NCBI RefSeq assembly: GCF_016908775.1
Contig: NZ_JAFBEP010000003.1
Location: 186,001 to 250,000 of the forward strand
Length of the DNA: 64,000 bases
From: Defluviitalea raffinosedens
Lineage (GTDB): Bacteria; Bacillota; Clostridia; Lachnospirales; Defluviitaleaceae
Direction of reading: 5' to 3'
Shown here: piece by piece, positions 17,175 to 26,296 of the stretch
How the letters are laid out: each line of letters opens with the position of its first letter
Numbering within the stretch: the first letter of the stretch is position 1
Notes under the pieces: model-generated
What the model was told of the DNA's origin: nothing
The model's database searches: none
What the model saw: only the letters and a program-made list of their open reading frames with translations
Program-made: the position numbers and the translations under genes

Positions 17175-18164
17175 CTAAAGAGATTCTATATATTTTATAA
17201 ACTGAGCTACATTTTCTTTTTGCTCTATAATCAGATTTAATTTTCTTAAAAGACTCTGAGAGGCCCACGCTCTTCGAGTATTATAATATCGGTTGCATAC
17301 TTTTAAAAAGTCATCAGGAAGGATTAAAAGGCTGACTAAAAGATTCTTCTCATCATCTATATTGACTTTGTCCATATATAAAGAAAGAAGCTCATTTGCA
17401 ATAGTAATATCCCAATTGTGCTTTTTCATAATCTTCTTTAAAACAGAAACTAAATCATAAATGGGAAGACCGTATCTGCATTCTTCAAAATGAGTGACGT
17501 ATAAAGCCCCACTGGGAGCTATAAGTAAATTATGATATGTATAATCATTATGGCAAAAACATTTTTCTTTTTTTACCTTTTCTTTGGTTTCATTATAATT
17601 GGACCGATTAAGCCATTCAAGGGATCTTTTACAAACTTCTTCGTAATATTTATAGTATTTTAAAAAGATTAAGTCAAACTCACTCATATGACTTTGTCTG
17701 TTAATTCTTTTCTTCATCGTGGTCAATTCACTGATTCTTTTTTGGACGACCAAAGGCAAGCTTCTTTCATCATATCTGATGCGGCTTCCTTCTAGCGGAA
17801 TCAGACCTTTTGATACCTTATGCATATCTGCCAGAGTGGAAATCGCTTTTTTAATATCCTCCAGATGATCAAAATCGCATTCTCTTCCATCCACCCAGTC
17901 TGTCATGACATAGGCTGTCCCTTCATGGATATAATAGGGGGCATTGTTTTCAGAAATATAAAATCGATCAACCCATTTAAATCCATTTTGATACAGATGT
18001 TCTTTCGCACTGTGTTGAAAAAGAAGCTGCGGGATATCTCCATCCACTGCTTGAATGACTTTTATTCCTTGGTTTGTCTCACATATAAAAGAATTTCTAA
18101 AGTGCGTATAAGTTTCAAGCTTATATCCAAATCCTTTTACGATTTCTGGGTTTAGCCCTTTCAC
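17175..18164 (-). CDS. cotS: CotS-family spore coat protein, probable pseudokinase
   Basis: 329 residues with the aminoglycoside phosphotransferase/choline kinase-like fold of CotS, YsxE and YutH. The GTAYVMTDWVDGRECDF hinge (about 81-97) and the catalytic loop CHNDYTYHNLL (about 206-216) are clear. The metal-binding Asp of the usual IDFDYC motif appears replaced, since the text reads VTHFEEC. The N-lobe lysine position appears to be Gln (GIKVIQ). If so, it is unlikely to be an active kinase. CotS proteins sit in the inner spore coat. The start is GTG with GGGGGTGAG upstream. It diverges from the ABC operon at 18344. Confidence 0.82.
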   Translation of the reverse strand: MKGLNPEIVKGFGYKLETYTHFRNSFICETNQGIKVIQAVDGDIPQLLFQHSAKEHLYQNGFKWVDRFYISENNAPYYIHEGTAYVMTDWVDGRECDFDHLEDIKKAISTLADMHKVSKGLIPLEGSRIRYDERSLPLVVQKRISELTTMKKRINRQSHMSEFDLIFLKYYKYYEEVCKRSLEWLNRSNYNETKEKVKKEKCFCHNDYTYHNLLIAPSGALYVTHFEECRYGLPIYDLVSVLKKIMKKHNWDITIANELLSLYMDKVNIDDEKNLLVSLLILPDDFLKVCNRYYNTRRAWASQSLLRKLNLIIEQKENVAQFIKYIESL

Positions 18165-18286
18165 TGTCTCACCCCCGCTCTATTTACGAATTCACATTTT
18201 TAGTGGACTCTTTATATATCTATGAAGATTACAGCAAAAATATGAGGACAGGAATCTATGATTTTAATTTACAATTTGTTCATAAA

Positions 18287-18315
18287 TTGTTCACAGGAGT
18301 CAATTATACTATAAG
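18287..18315 (+). promoter_or_regulatory. Sigma-A promoter of the Gld-like ABC operon
   Basis: TTGTTC and TATAAG are separated by 17 bases, ending 29 bases before the ATPase start codon at 18344. Confidence 0.6.
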
Positions 18316-18343
18316 CGATTATCCCCTCAAAAGGAGTGTTCTT

Positions 18344-19315
18344 ATGATAGAGGTCAAAAATTTGTCCAAAACTTATGGTTCCCTAAATGCTGTAAGTGAC
18401 ATCAGTTTTTCTCTTGAAGACGGTGAGATCTTGGGATTTCTGGGACCTAACGGAGCCGGAAAATCAACCACCATGAATATGATCTGTGGATTACTGGTTC
18501 CTGACGAAGGAAAAATAGAAATTAACGGAATAGATTTATTAGAATCTCCAAAAAAAGCAAAAAAACATATCGGATATCTTCCTGAAAATCCTCCTTTATA
18601 TCCTGAAATGACTGTTATGGAATATCTTAAATTTTGCTGTGAGCTAAAAGGTATTGGCAAAAAAAGCAAGGAAGAATCCAGCAGGGTAATGTATCTCTGT
18701 GGAATTGAACATGTTAAAAATCGGCTGATCAAAAATCTTTCAAAAGGTTATAAGCAAAGAATTGGGATCGCAGCAGCCCTCACAGGAGATCCTGCCGTAC
18801 TTATACTGGATGAACCAACAGTAGGCCTTGACCCAAAACAGATTATTGAAATCAGGAATATGATTAAATCCCTGTCAAAAAATCATTCCATTATATTAAG
18901 CTCCCATATCCTTCCTGAGGTCAATGCCCTCTGTGACAGGGTCATCATCATGAATAAAGGCAAAATTGCTGCCATAGATACTCCTGAAAATCTGTCCACA
19001 GATTTTCAAAGTGTTTCTAAACTTTATGTAGAAGTTGAAGGTCCTAAAGAAGAAGTGTTGTATACTATTTCGTCTCTTCAAGGGATTCTGGCAGTAGAAG
19101 TAGTTAAAGAAATAGATGAAAACATTTTTGGATATCAGGTAGAAGGTGAAAAGAATAAGGATCTTCGTCGTCCTTTATTTTATGCTTTGGCAGAGAGCAG
19201 AATGCCCATTTTGGAAATGACGGTTAAAAAGATGAGCCTAGAAGACGTATTTTTACATATTACTTTAAATGAAAACACCAGTGAGGAGGAATTAAATCAT
19301 GTGGATCATCTGTAA
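18344..19315 (+). CDS. ABC transporter ATP-binding protein (GldA/CcmA type)
   Basis: 323 residues, one ABC domain. Walker A GPNGAGKST near 38, the signature LSKGYKQRIGIAAAL near 135, Walker B AVLILDEPTVGLDP near 155 and the H-loop SSHIL follow in order. A C-terminal extension (about 225-320) resembles those of ABC-2 type exporters. It forms a four-gene operon with an ABC-2 permease, a GldG-like protein and a DUF4340 protein. The ATG at 18344 is chosen for its AAAAGGAG site five bases upstream; the frame extends open to 18203 but without a ribosome site. Its 3' end overlaps the permease gene by 17 bases. Confidence 0.92.
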   Translation: MIEVKNLSKTYGSLNAVSDISFSLEDGEILGFLGPNGAGKSTTMNMICGLLVPDEGKIEINGIDLLESPKKAKKHIGYLPENPPLYPEMTVMEYLKFCCELKGIGKKSKEESSRVMYLCGIEHVKNRLIKNLSKGYKQRIGIAAALTGDPAVLILDEPTVGLDPKQIIEIRNMIKSLSKNHSIILSSHILPEVNALCDRVIIMNKGKIAAIDTPENLSTDFQSVSKLYVEVEGPKEEVLYTISSLQGILAVEVVKEIDENIFGYQVEGEKNKDLRRPLFYALAESRMPILEMTVKKMSLEDVFLHITLNENTSEEELNHVDHL

Positions 19316-20000
19316 AAGAGAATTAAAAGGATACTTTTATTCTCCTCAGGCTTATATACTTATGGGATTTTTCCTGCTGTTAACAGGATTTTTATTCAGT
19401 GATTTTGTGATTAGGGCCAGTTCTCCCAACGTTCAATATGCCATGTCCAGTTGGCCTATAATCTTCTTATTCATTGCACCGATGTTAACCATGAAACTTT
19501 TTACAGAAGAAAAGAAAAACGGTACAGAAAAGCTCATCTTTTCTTCTCCTGTTTCGGTAGAAATGGTTGTCCTTGGAAAGTTCTTCAGTGCATGCCTGGT
19601 TTATTTGATTGCTCTAGGCTTTACGCTGATTCATGTGATCATTGTTTTTATGCTTGGAAAACCGGATATAGGAATTGTTTTTTCCTCATACCTTGGAAAT
19701 ATCCTTCTTGGATTTAGCTTTCTTTCCGTAGGGATTTTCGCTTCCTCCTTAACGGAAAATCAAATTATTGCCGGAGTCATAAGCTTTGGAATGTTGCTGT
19801 TTTTCTGGCTTGCGGATCTTATGCAGAATATGTTTTCAGGTGTTTCAAAGGAGTTTATTAAAGTACTGAGTCTTTTTGAACCCTATGCACCTTTCCAAAA
19901 TGGTATTGTGTCGTTATCGGGAATCATCTATTATCTAAGTTTTACAGGAATATTCCTATTTTTGACCATTAGAGTGATTAAAAGTCGATGGCTTCAGTAG
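19299..20000 (+). CDS. ABC-2 type permease (GldF-like)
   Basis: 233 residues, six hydrophobic segments. The N-terminal CKRELKGYFYSPQAYILMG and the TEEKKNGTEKLIFSSPVS motif after the second helix are characteristic of ABC-2 permeases of the GldF/NosY group. It is the membrane partner of the upstream ATPase. The ATG has GAGGAGG upstream within the ATPase gene. No substrate can be read from the sequence. Confidence 0.9.
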   Translation: MWIICKRELKGYFYSPQAYILMGFFLLLTGFLFSDFVIRASSPNVQYAMSSWPIIFLFIAPMLTMKLFTEEKKNGTEKLIFSSPVSVEMVVLGKFFSACLVYLIALGFTLIHVIIVFMLGKPDIGIVFSSYLGNILLGFSFLSVGIFASSLTENQIIAGVISFGMLLFFWLADLMQNMFSGVSKEFIKVLSLFEPYAPFQNGIVSLSGIIYYLSFTGIFLFLTIRVIKSRWLQ

Positions 20001-20017
20001 CAAACAAGGAGGTCCCT

Positions 20018-21343
20018 ATGAATAAAAAAAAGTTTCAAAAACATCTAAAATATGGAACAAACTCAGCCATATTTACCATTGCTGTGGTTGGAGCTGTAAT
20101 TCTTATCAATTTAATGCTTAGTTCTTCTAAGATTAAATGGGATTTAACCCGGGATAAAATATATTCCCTTTCAGAACAGGGAAAAAATGCTCTTAAAAAT
20201 GTAAATGAGGAAGTAAAAATTCTATTTTTTGCAGAACCCACAGATTCTATTGCAATGGATGTCAATGAGCTCTATGAAAATATGCATAATGTAAACGATA
20301 AAATATCCATGGAAATCATTAACCCTATGCAGAATCCAAGCCTTGTGAATGAATATCAGATTACTTCTATGTATACTTCCGTCGTATCATCGGATAAAAG
20401 AACCAAGCAAGTCCCTGCCTATGATTTAATCCGAACGAATTATGAAACGGGAGAGCAGTATTTTGATGGAGAAGGCGCTCTCATTCAGGCAATTCTGGAT
20501 GTTACTGCCGAAAAGCAAACCAAAATATACATCATGGAAGGGCATGGGGAATTTCAAAAAAACAACGATTTGTCTGTTCTAAGTTCTCTTTTGGAGCAGA
20601 AAGGGATAACCGTTGAGAGTTACTCTTTAACAGGTAAAAATAAACTGCCTGATGATGCCGACATCCTTTATATCATTGGTCCTCAGATTGACTATACAGT
20701 GGATGAAATCAATCTGTTAAAGGACTACCTTAATAAGGGCGGAAAAATGGTATTGGCCTTTAACCACTATACGGAAGGAGAAAATCTTAAAAATCTAAAA
20801 GAACTTTCTGCAATTTACGGTATTAATGTGCAGGATAATATTTTAACCGACCCTGTCCGCAATTATTCCGGAGATGAACAAACTCTAATTCCAGAATATG
20901 TTTATCACGATATTATAGAAAAGCTTGAAGAAGATAAAATAGCAACCATTATTCCAAAAGCAAGAGAGCTTTCTGTTAATGAAAACAGCGATATGACTAC
21001 CAATATCATATTGCAAACTTCAGAAGCCCGTCCTATTGCCATAGCTGCTGAAAAAGAACTGGACGGCAATCAGAAAACACAGCTCTTAGTCATTGGAAAT
21101 TCTTTCTTTGCTCATGACCAGGTGATTGGACTGGCTGGAAACAGTGAAATCTTTTTTGGAGCATTAAAATGGTTTAGTGCGGATTCCTCGATCGTGGATA
21201 TCCCTGCCAAAACCTATACCTCAGAACCTATTGTACTCGTTGGAAGCCAGGCTATTTTAGTCTTTGGTGTAACGGTTTTATTGGTTCCTCTCTTTGTATT
21301 CATATTTGGCGGAATGATATATTTTAGGAGGCGATCTTTGTGA
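20018..21343 (+). CDS. GldG-like ABC-associated membrane protein
   Basis: 441 residues. An N-terminal membrane helix (about 15-35) precedes KWDLTRDKIYSLSEQGKNAL, the conserved start of GldG/ABC-auxiliary proteins, and a long extracytoplasmic region. A central part with IYIMEGHGE and ILYIIGPQIDYT resembles an inactive glutamine-amidotransferase or intraflagellar-type fold. A C-terminal helix (about 410-432) ends in Arg-Arg-Arg. In Flavobacterium the GldAFG transporter is needed for gliding, but most members are in non-gliding bacteria and their role is unknown. The ATG at 20018 has AAGGAGG five bases upstream. Confidence 0.85.
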   Translation: MNKKKFQKHLKYGTNSAIFTIAVVGAVILINLMLSSSKIKWDLTRDKIYSLSEQGKNALKNVNEEVKILFFAEPTDSIAMDVNELYENMHNVNDKISMEIINPMQNPSLVNEYQITSMYTSVVSSDKRTKQVPAYDLIRTNYETGEQYFDGEGALIQAILDVTAEKQTKIYIMEGHGEFQKNNDLSVLSSLLEQKGITVESYSLTGKNKLPDDADILYIIGPQIDYTVDEINLLKDYLNKGGKMVLAFNHYTEGENLKNLKELSAIYGINVQDNILTDPVRNYSGDEQTLIPEYVYHDIIEKLEEDKIATIIPKARELSVNENSDMTTNIILQTSEARPIAIAAEKELDGNQKTQLLVIGNSFFAHDQVIGLAGNSEIFFGALKWFSADSSIVDIPAKTYTSEPIVLVGSQAILVFGVTVLLVPLFVFIFGGMIYFRRRSL

Positions 21344-22296
21344 AAAAGATTCTTCCAACCCTTATTGCTTTAGGAGCATTTATACTGGTGTTTGCTTATT
21401 ATCAATACTTTCAGAAAGAAAAGCTTGCCAAAGAAGATCAAAAAACACATATCTGGCAGGAGGATCAGAATAAAATTACCGAAATAGAGATTTCAGGAGA
21501 AAATCAGGCGATAAAAATCAAAAGAAACGGAAGCACATGGGATATTGCTTCTCCCATAGAATACCCGGCAAATTCCTATACAATTGATACAATATTGTCT
21601 AACTTCTCTTCTCCTGAAGTCAATGGACTCGTTGAAGAAAATCCAAAAGATTTATCCATTTATGGACTTGATCCTCCAGTTAAAAACATTACTTTAACAA
21701 CAGATGAAGGTGTATCCAGAGCTTTAAGTCTGGGATATTCTGCTCCTTTAGGAAAAGGATATTATGTGCTGGACCAGGATACAAAAAAAGTATATACAAT
21801 GGCTGCCTCGCTTTGGAGTGAGGTATCTTTAGAGGTGAATTCCTTCAGAAATAAAAATCTCTTATCTTTTGATGAAGAAGCTGTAAGCAAAATTGAAATA
21901 AAAAACAATGACACAACATTTACTATAACTTCCAAAGAAGAAGATCTAAACACCCGATGGTACAGTGGCGATAAAAAATTAAATGAAGTTAAAATAAATA
22001 CCTTTCTGGCTTCTTTAAGAGGAAAGGTCATCAAAGAATTTACAGTGGATCATCCAGATGAAGAATCCTTGGATCAATACGGACTTAAAACCCCTCGGGC
22101 TGCGATAACTTTATATTTAAATGATGAAAAGAATTCAACTTTAACTTTATATGCAGGCAATACAGTAGAAGAAGATGAAGATACTTATGTTACTTTAGCA
22201 GATAAGCAATTCATATATAAGGTTCAAGCTACATCTCTGCTCCCGGCAGAGTTAACCATAGATCAGTTTGTTGTCACAGAAAAAGATGAAAAGTAA
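21340..22296 (+). CDS. DUF4340 domain protein of the Gld-like ABC operon
   Basis: 318 residues. An N-terminal membrane anchor (about 4-22) is followed by two similar beta-rich units, each built around a WDIASPI or RWYSGD core, then DxxSLxxYGLxxP (DLSIYGLDPP near 105; SLDQYGLKTPRAAI near 247). This is the DUF4340 pattern, almost always found next to GldG-like proteins. Function unknown; an extracytoplasmic partner of the transporter is the likely role. The start is GTG, overlapping the previous stop by four bases with GGAGG upstream, so translation is coupled. Confidence 0.88.
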   Translation: MKKILPTLIALGAFILVFAYYQYFQKEKLAKEDQKTHIWQEDQNKITEIEISGENQAIKIKRNGSTWDIASPIEYPANSYTIDTILSNFSSPEVNGLVEENPKDLSIYGLDPPVKNITLTTDEGVSRALSLGYSAPLGKGYYVLDQDTKKVYTMAASLWSEVSLEVNSFRNKNLLSFDEEAVSKIEIKNNDTTFTITSKEEDLNTRWYSGDKKLNEVKINTFLASLRGKVIKEFTVDHPDEESLDQYGLKTPRAAITLYLNDEKNSTLTLYAGNTVEEDEDTYVTLADKQFIYKVQATSLLPAELTIDQFVVTEKDEK

Positions 22297-22312
22297 CCTT
22301 TTCCTCCCTCCT

Positions 22313-22378
22313 AAAAAAACCCCATGTTATAAAGAACATACAGCTTCCTGCTTAAGTTCTTTATAACCATGGGGTTTT
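22313..22378. terminator. Bidirectional terminator between the ABC operon and cca
   Basis: AAAACCCCATG-TTATAAAGAAC pairs with GTTCTTTATAACCATGGGGTTTT around an 18-base loop. A-rich and T-rich ends on both sides suit both strands, and the two flanking genes converge here. Confidence 0.85.
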
Positions 22379-22381
22379 ATG

Positions 22382-23722
22382 TCATTGAACATATTTTTCT
22401 TTTGCACGGGAAAGAAGAATCTCTTTCTTATTGAGTTCAGGATTTTCTATGACGATTTTAAGAAGGTATTCAAGAACTTCACCTATTTGCTTTCCTTCCT
22501 TTATACCTGTTTTAATTAAATCCTGGCCATTTACTTCTAAATCTCTTAAAGTAAAACATTCATGTTTTACTTTAATTTCTTCATAAATGGTATACAGATT
22601 CTTAATCTTTTCTTCTTTCTCTTCGAAATATACAGGATTTTGAGCCCTGGCATCGGCTAATTGCACTTTTAGAAAGTCCAGGAAAGCTTCTTCTCCTATC
22701 TGATAGAGCAACTCTTTTACAGTCTGCTTGTCTTCTTTAATTCTGTAATCGTGCCATTTTATAAGCTTTAAGATATGGTTCATGCTTTTTTTATCAAATC
22801 GAAGTCTTTTCATGATTTTTTCTGCTAAGAGAACACTTTTTTCCACATGACCGTGAAAATGGCTGATGCCCTTTTCATCCGTTGTCTTATGTTCCGGTTT
22901 TCCAATGTCATGAAATAGCATCGTCCATTTAAGAGGGAGAATGTTATCCACAGCTTCTACTGCTTTTAGGGTATGAATCCCCACATTGTCCACATGATGG
23001 GGATGGTTTTGGGCTACTTCAAAACATCTGTCCACTTCAGGGAGAATAAACTTAAGAATACCTGTATCATGCAAGATTATGAATTTATGAATATACTTTG
23101 CTAAAAGAATTTTATCCAGTTCTTCTTTTATTCTTTCAGCACTGACATATGAAATAAGATGAGCATTGGTTTTAATAGCCTCTAAGGTATTTTCCTCTAT
23201 CGTAAAATTCAGCTGGGAAGAAAACCGAATCCCCCTAAGCATTCTAAGAGCATCCTCCTCAAATCTCTTATGGGGATCTCCTACGCAACGTATGCTTTTT
23301 TTCTTAATGTCTTCTATGCCTCCTGTAGGGTCTATGAACCCTTCTTGGGGATGGTAGGCAATGGCATTCATCGTAAAATCTCTTCTCGACAAATCTTCTT
23401 CCAAATCATTGGTAAAAGTTACTTCTTTGGGCCTTCTATGGTCTTCATATATCCCTTCTATTCTATAGGTAGTGATTTCAAAGTGTTTATTGTTTAATAT
23501 GACTGTTACGGTTCCATGGGCAATACCTGTATCATAAGTTCTTTTAAACAAACGTTTAACTTCTTCCGGCTTTGCGGAAGTGGTCAAATCCCAGTCCGTA
23601 GGTATTCTGTCCATCAAAATATCCCTTACACAGCCACCAACAATATATCCTTCATAACCGTTTTCATTTAAAGTCAGAATGATTTCTTCTACTTCCTTTG
23701 GAATATCTATTTGTTTAAGCAT
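22382..23722 (-). CDS. cca: CCA tRNA nucleotidyltransferase with HD domain
   Basis: 446 residues. The N-terminal nucleotidyltransferase core shows GYIVGGCVRDILMDR and PTDWDLTT (metal-binding Asp pair), followed by RRDFTMNAIAY and the RFEEDALRMLRGIRF motif of class II enzymes. An HD domain lies near 245-345 (MLFHDIGKP, then HFHGH). The enzyme adds or repairs the 3' CCA of tRNA. The presence of a HD domain fits the clostridial form. The ATG at 23722 has GGAGG six bases upstream; an in-frame ATG at 23746 would place that site inside the gene. Confidence 0.93.
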   Translation of the reverse strand: MLKQIDIPKEVEEIILTLNENGYEGYIVGGCVRDILMDRIPTDWDLTTSAKPEEVKRLFKRTYDTGIAHGTVTVILNNKHFEITTYRIEGIYEDHRRPKEVTFTNDLEEDLSRRDFTMNAIAYHPQEGFIDPTGGIEDIKKKSIRCVGDPHKRFEEDALRMLRGIRFSSQLNFTIEENTLEAIKTNAHLISYVSAERIKEELDKILLAKYIHKFIILHDTGILKFILPEVDRCFEVAQNHPHHVDNVGIHTLKAVEAVDNILPLKWTMLFHDIGKPEHKTTDEKGISHFHGHVEKSVLLAEKIMKRLRFDKKSMNHILKLIKWHDYRIKEDKQTVKELLYQIGEEAFLDFLKVQLADARAQNPVYFEEKEEKIKNLYTIYEEIKVKHECFTLRDLEVNGQDLIKTGIKEGKQIGEVLEYLLKIVIENPELNKKEILLSRAKEKYVQ

Positions 23723-23855
23723 TGAGTACCTCCAAAAGTTCTGCATATTCCTTTACTTTATATTTTATATATTATATTAGTTTTCCAATTTTTAAAAGCT
23801 TCCATGAATAAATTTATGGAAATCACTTAAACTATGGATGAAAGGAGGCCAAAGC

Positions 23856-24332
23856 ATGGATAAAACTGTAATTGCACTGTTTCATACAAGACAAGACGCT
23901 GAAAATGCAGCTTTCGAACTAAGAAGTCAAAATCTTCGTATGGACGATATATCAATTGTTGCAAAAGACAGGGATGATCATAGCTATGAAGGGGAAGAAT
24001 TAACCAATGACAATATCTCTGACGGCATTACAACAGGAAGTGTCCTGGGTGGTCTTGCAGGCCTTTTAATAGGTGCAGGTTCCTTTGCCATTCCCGGTCT
24101 TGGAGTTATTGCAGCGGCAGGGCCCATTGCCGGCTTACTGTCTGGCGCAGTTACCGGCGGCATCGTAGGAGGTCTTATTGACCTGGGTGTTCCTGAAAGC
24201 GCTACACCCCGTTATGAACAAGGCTTAAAAGAAGGCAAAGTGATTTTAACAACCAAAGCTACAGAAGAAAACGTAGATGCGGTTACCGATATCCTTAAAA
24301 ACTTTGGAGGGTACGATGTAGAGGTACACTAA
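23856..24332 (+). CDS. YflT-like general stress / glycine-zipper protein
   Basis: 158 residues. An N-terminal alpha-beta domain (VIALFHTRQDAENAAFELRS) resembles the heat-induced stress protein YflT fold. A Gly/Ala-rich hydrophobic middle follows (about 55-115: GSVLGGLAGLLIGAG, then GLLSGAVTGGIVGGLIDLGVP), resembling a membrane-inserting glycine-zipper. A C-terminal alpha-beta unit ends in DILKNFGGYDVEV. Exact function is unknown; relatives are annotated as general stress protein 17M domain or DUF1269-like. The ATG at 23856 has AAAGGAGG about 8 bases upstream. Monocistronic. Confidence 0.75.
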   Translation: MDKTVIALFHTRQDAENAAFELRSQNLRMDDISIVAKDRDDHSYEGEELTNDNISDGITTGSVLGGLAGLLIGAGSFAIPGLGVIAAAGPIAGLLSGAVTGGIVGGLIDLGVPESATPRYEQGLKEGKVILTTKATEENVDAVTDILKNFGGYDVEVH

Positions 24333-24336
24333 AAAT

Positions 24337-24363
24337 AGCCCCTGAAATCAGGGGCCATTTTAA
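24337..24363 (+). terminator. Terminator of the YflT-like gene
   Basis: GGCCCCTGA-type stem (GCCCCTGA/TCAGGGGC, AA loop) is followed by ATTTTAAATTT. It may also serve proS from the other side. Confidence 0.75.
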
Positions 24364-24376
24364 ATTTATTTATTTT

Positions 24377-25819
24377 TTAATATGCTTTACCCCAGTATAG
24401 CATATCTTTGGCAGGTTTTCCACAACATACACAGGTATCAGATATTTTTTCCTGCTCAAAAGGAATGCATCTGGAGGTAGCGCCTGTTTCTTCTTTAATT
24501 TTGATTTCGCAGGCTTCGTCTCCACACCACATTGCTTTAATAAAGCCAGGGGTATTGGTGATGATTTCTTTAAATTCATCGAAAGTCCTTGCCACATAAG
24601 TTTTAGTATCCCTCATGGCTCTTGCTTTTTCAAGCAAGTCTCTTTGAAGGCTATCCATAAGTTCTGGAATTCTGGTTTCCAGTTCATCCATAGAAACAGT
24701 GATTTTTTCTCTTGTATCTCTTCTTACCAATACAACTTGATTATTTTCAATATCCTTTGGTCCTATTTCTAAACGGAAAGGTACCCCTTTCATTTCATAT
24801 TCACTGAATTTCCATCCAGGCATCTTATCACTGTCATCTAAATCTACTCTTACAATAGCAGAAAGTCTTTCTTTTAATTCACGGGCTTTTTCAAGTACCC
24901 CTTCTTTATGGGCAGCAATAGGAATAATAACAAGTTGAGTTGGTGCAATTCTTGGAGGAAGTACCAGACCGCTGTTGTCTCCATGAACCATGATGACAGC
25001 ACCTATGAGTCTTGTAGTCATTCCCCAGGAAGTTTGATGCACATATTTTAATTCATTGTTTTTATCTGTATATTGGATGCCAAATGCTCTTGCAAAGCCA
25101 TCTCCAAAGTTATGGCTGGTTCCTGATTGCAAGGCCTTTCCGTCATGCATCAAACTTTCGATGGTATAGGTTTCCTTTGCCCCTGCAAATTTTTCTTTAT
25201 CGGTTTTTCTGCCTTTAACCACAGGAATTGCAAGGACATTTTCACAGAACTCTGCATAAACATTTAACATCCTGATGGTTTCTTCCTGAGCTTCTTCAGC
25301 AGTTGCATGGGCTGTATGACCTTCCTGCCATAAGAATTCCAAAGTTCTTAGGAATGGTCTTGTGGTCTTTTCCCAACGTACTACAGAACACCATTGATTG
25401 TATAATTTTGGCAAATCTCTGTAAGACTGAATCACATTGGCATAATGCTCACAAAACAGAGTTTCAGAAGTTGGTCTCACGCAAAGACGTTCGGTTAATT
25501 GCTCGCTTCCGCCATGGGTAACCCAAGCCACTTCCGGAGCAAATCCTTCTACGTGGTCTTTTTCTTTTTGAAGTAAGCTTTCAGGGATAAACATAGGCAT
25601 GTATACATTCTTATGCCCTGTTTCTTTAAAGCGTTTATCCAATTGCTGTTGAATCAGTTCCCAAATGGCATAACCATAAGGTTGAAGGATCATACATCCT
25701 CTGACACTGGAGTAGTCTATTAATTCTGCCTTTTTTACCACATCGGTATACCATTGTGCAAAGTCTTTTTCCATATCGGTGATTTCTTGAACGAACTTCT
25801 TATCTTTTCCCATATTCAT
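24377..25819 (-). CDS. proS: Prolyl-tRNA synthetase, archaeal/eukaryote-like short form (type 3)
   Basis: 480 residues, the length of the short class II form without the bacterial editing insertion. Motif 1 lies around [17 protein letters not shown]; motif 2 shows [24 protein letters not shown]; motif 3 is in the [17 protein letters not shown] segment. The anticodon-binding domain follows (about 290-395), then a C-terminal zinc-type domain with CGDEAC and CVCCGKPAK and the terminal aromatic residue (GKAY) typical of the group. It charges tRNA-Pro in the cytosol. Expression is probably controlled by the T-box leader upstream; a repeat copy lies between leader and gene. Confidence 0.95.
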   Translation of the reverse strand: MNMGKDKKFVQEITDMEKDFAQWYTDVVKKAELIDYSSVRGCMILQPYGYAIWELIQQQLDKRFKETGHKNVYMPMFIPESLLQKEKDHVEGFAPEVAWVTHGGSEQLTERLCVRPTSETLFCEHYANVIQSYRDLPKLYNQWCSVVRWEKTTRPFLRTLEFLWQEGHTAHATAEEAQEETIRMLNVYAEFCENVLAIPVVKGRKTDKEKFAGAKETYTIESLMHDGKALQSGTSHNFGDGFARAFGIQYTDKNNELKYVHQTSWGMTTRLIGAVIMVHGDNSGLVLPPRIAPTQLVIIPIAAHKEGVLEKARELKERLSAIVRVDLDDSDKMPGWKFSEYEMKGVPFRLEIGPKDIENNQVVLVRRDTREKITVSMDELETRIPELMDSLQRDLLEKARAMRDTKTYVARTFDEFKEIITNTPGFIKAMWCGDEACEIKIKEETGATSRCIPFEQEKISDTCVCCGKPAKDMLYWGKAY

Positions 25820-25842
25820 TTCCCCTCTTTATTTTTTTAATG

Positions 25843-25985
25843 ACAAGCAAGAAAGCATTTCGCTTGCAAAACTCTTGCGCCAAACGTAGTGGACAAAGCC
25901 GGTAAAATACAATATGTGCGAGTGTTCATCCTTTCCGGAGGACTTTTTTATTAATAGAAATTTCGGAAGAATTTCCTACACAAAT
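25843..25985 (+). repeat. Dispersed structured repeat, copy C (divergent, full length)
   Basis: Matches copies A and D over its length: GAAAGCATTTCGCTTGCAAA hairpin, CTTGCGCCAAACG, GGTAAAATACAATATGTGCG core, CATCCTTTCCGGAGGAC and the closing hairpin ending TTTCCTACACAAATAAA. It lies between the T-box terminator and the proS ribosome site, so it is transcribed as part of the proS 5' untranslated region. Confidence 0.75.
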
Positions 25986-26248
25986 AAAAAAACCTCCATC
26001 CCAAAAAGGGACCGAGGTTATCGGCGGTACCACCCTAATAATGCCAAGATATTAAAAATACCAAATATCTTTAATATCAAGCATCTCTCATTTAAATAAC
26101 GATAGCCAAACTACCGCTGCATTCATCATGCAGAACTCCAAGGCGGGACATAAATAAGCTTTTTAGAAATCTTTCACCAACCGATTTCCTCTCTGTGAAA
26201 AAACTTTATTTATGATTCCTCTTCACTGTCTTTGTCCTTATTATTTGG
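25983..26248 (-). ncRNA. T-box leader (tRNA-sensing riboswitch) of proS
   Basis: The T-box sequence AGGGTGGTACCGCCG is at 26022-26036 (minus strand). A terminator follows (AACCTCGGTCCC/GGGATGGAGGTT, then seven T, at 25983-26020). Upstream are the stem I marks AGAGAGG and GGTTGGTGAAAG. Candidate proline specifier CCC is at 26145-26147 on the minus strand, just after the arm that closes the base of stem I (CTTATTTATG with CATAAATAAAG); that placement is my inference. Uncharged tRNA-Pro would pair with the specifier and the T-box to prevent termination. Confidence 0.9.
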
Positions 26249-26252
26249 CTTT

Positions 26253-26282
26253 ATGATAAAGCATAAATCCTTAAGTTGTCAA
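26253..26282 (-). promoter_or_regulatory. Sigma-A promoter of the proS T-box leader
   Basis: Minus strand TTGACA, 18-base spacer, TATCAT, immediately ahead of the T-box leader. Confidence 0.75.
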
Positions 26283-26296
26283 GGGTAAATCCTTTT

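Noticed and set aside
18203-18343. 47-residue N-terminal extension of the ABC ATPase
   Set aside because: No ribosome site; it runs through the predicted promoter, and the ATG at 18344 gives the standard ATPase start.
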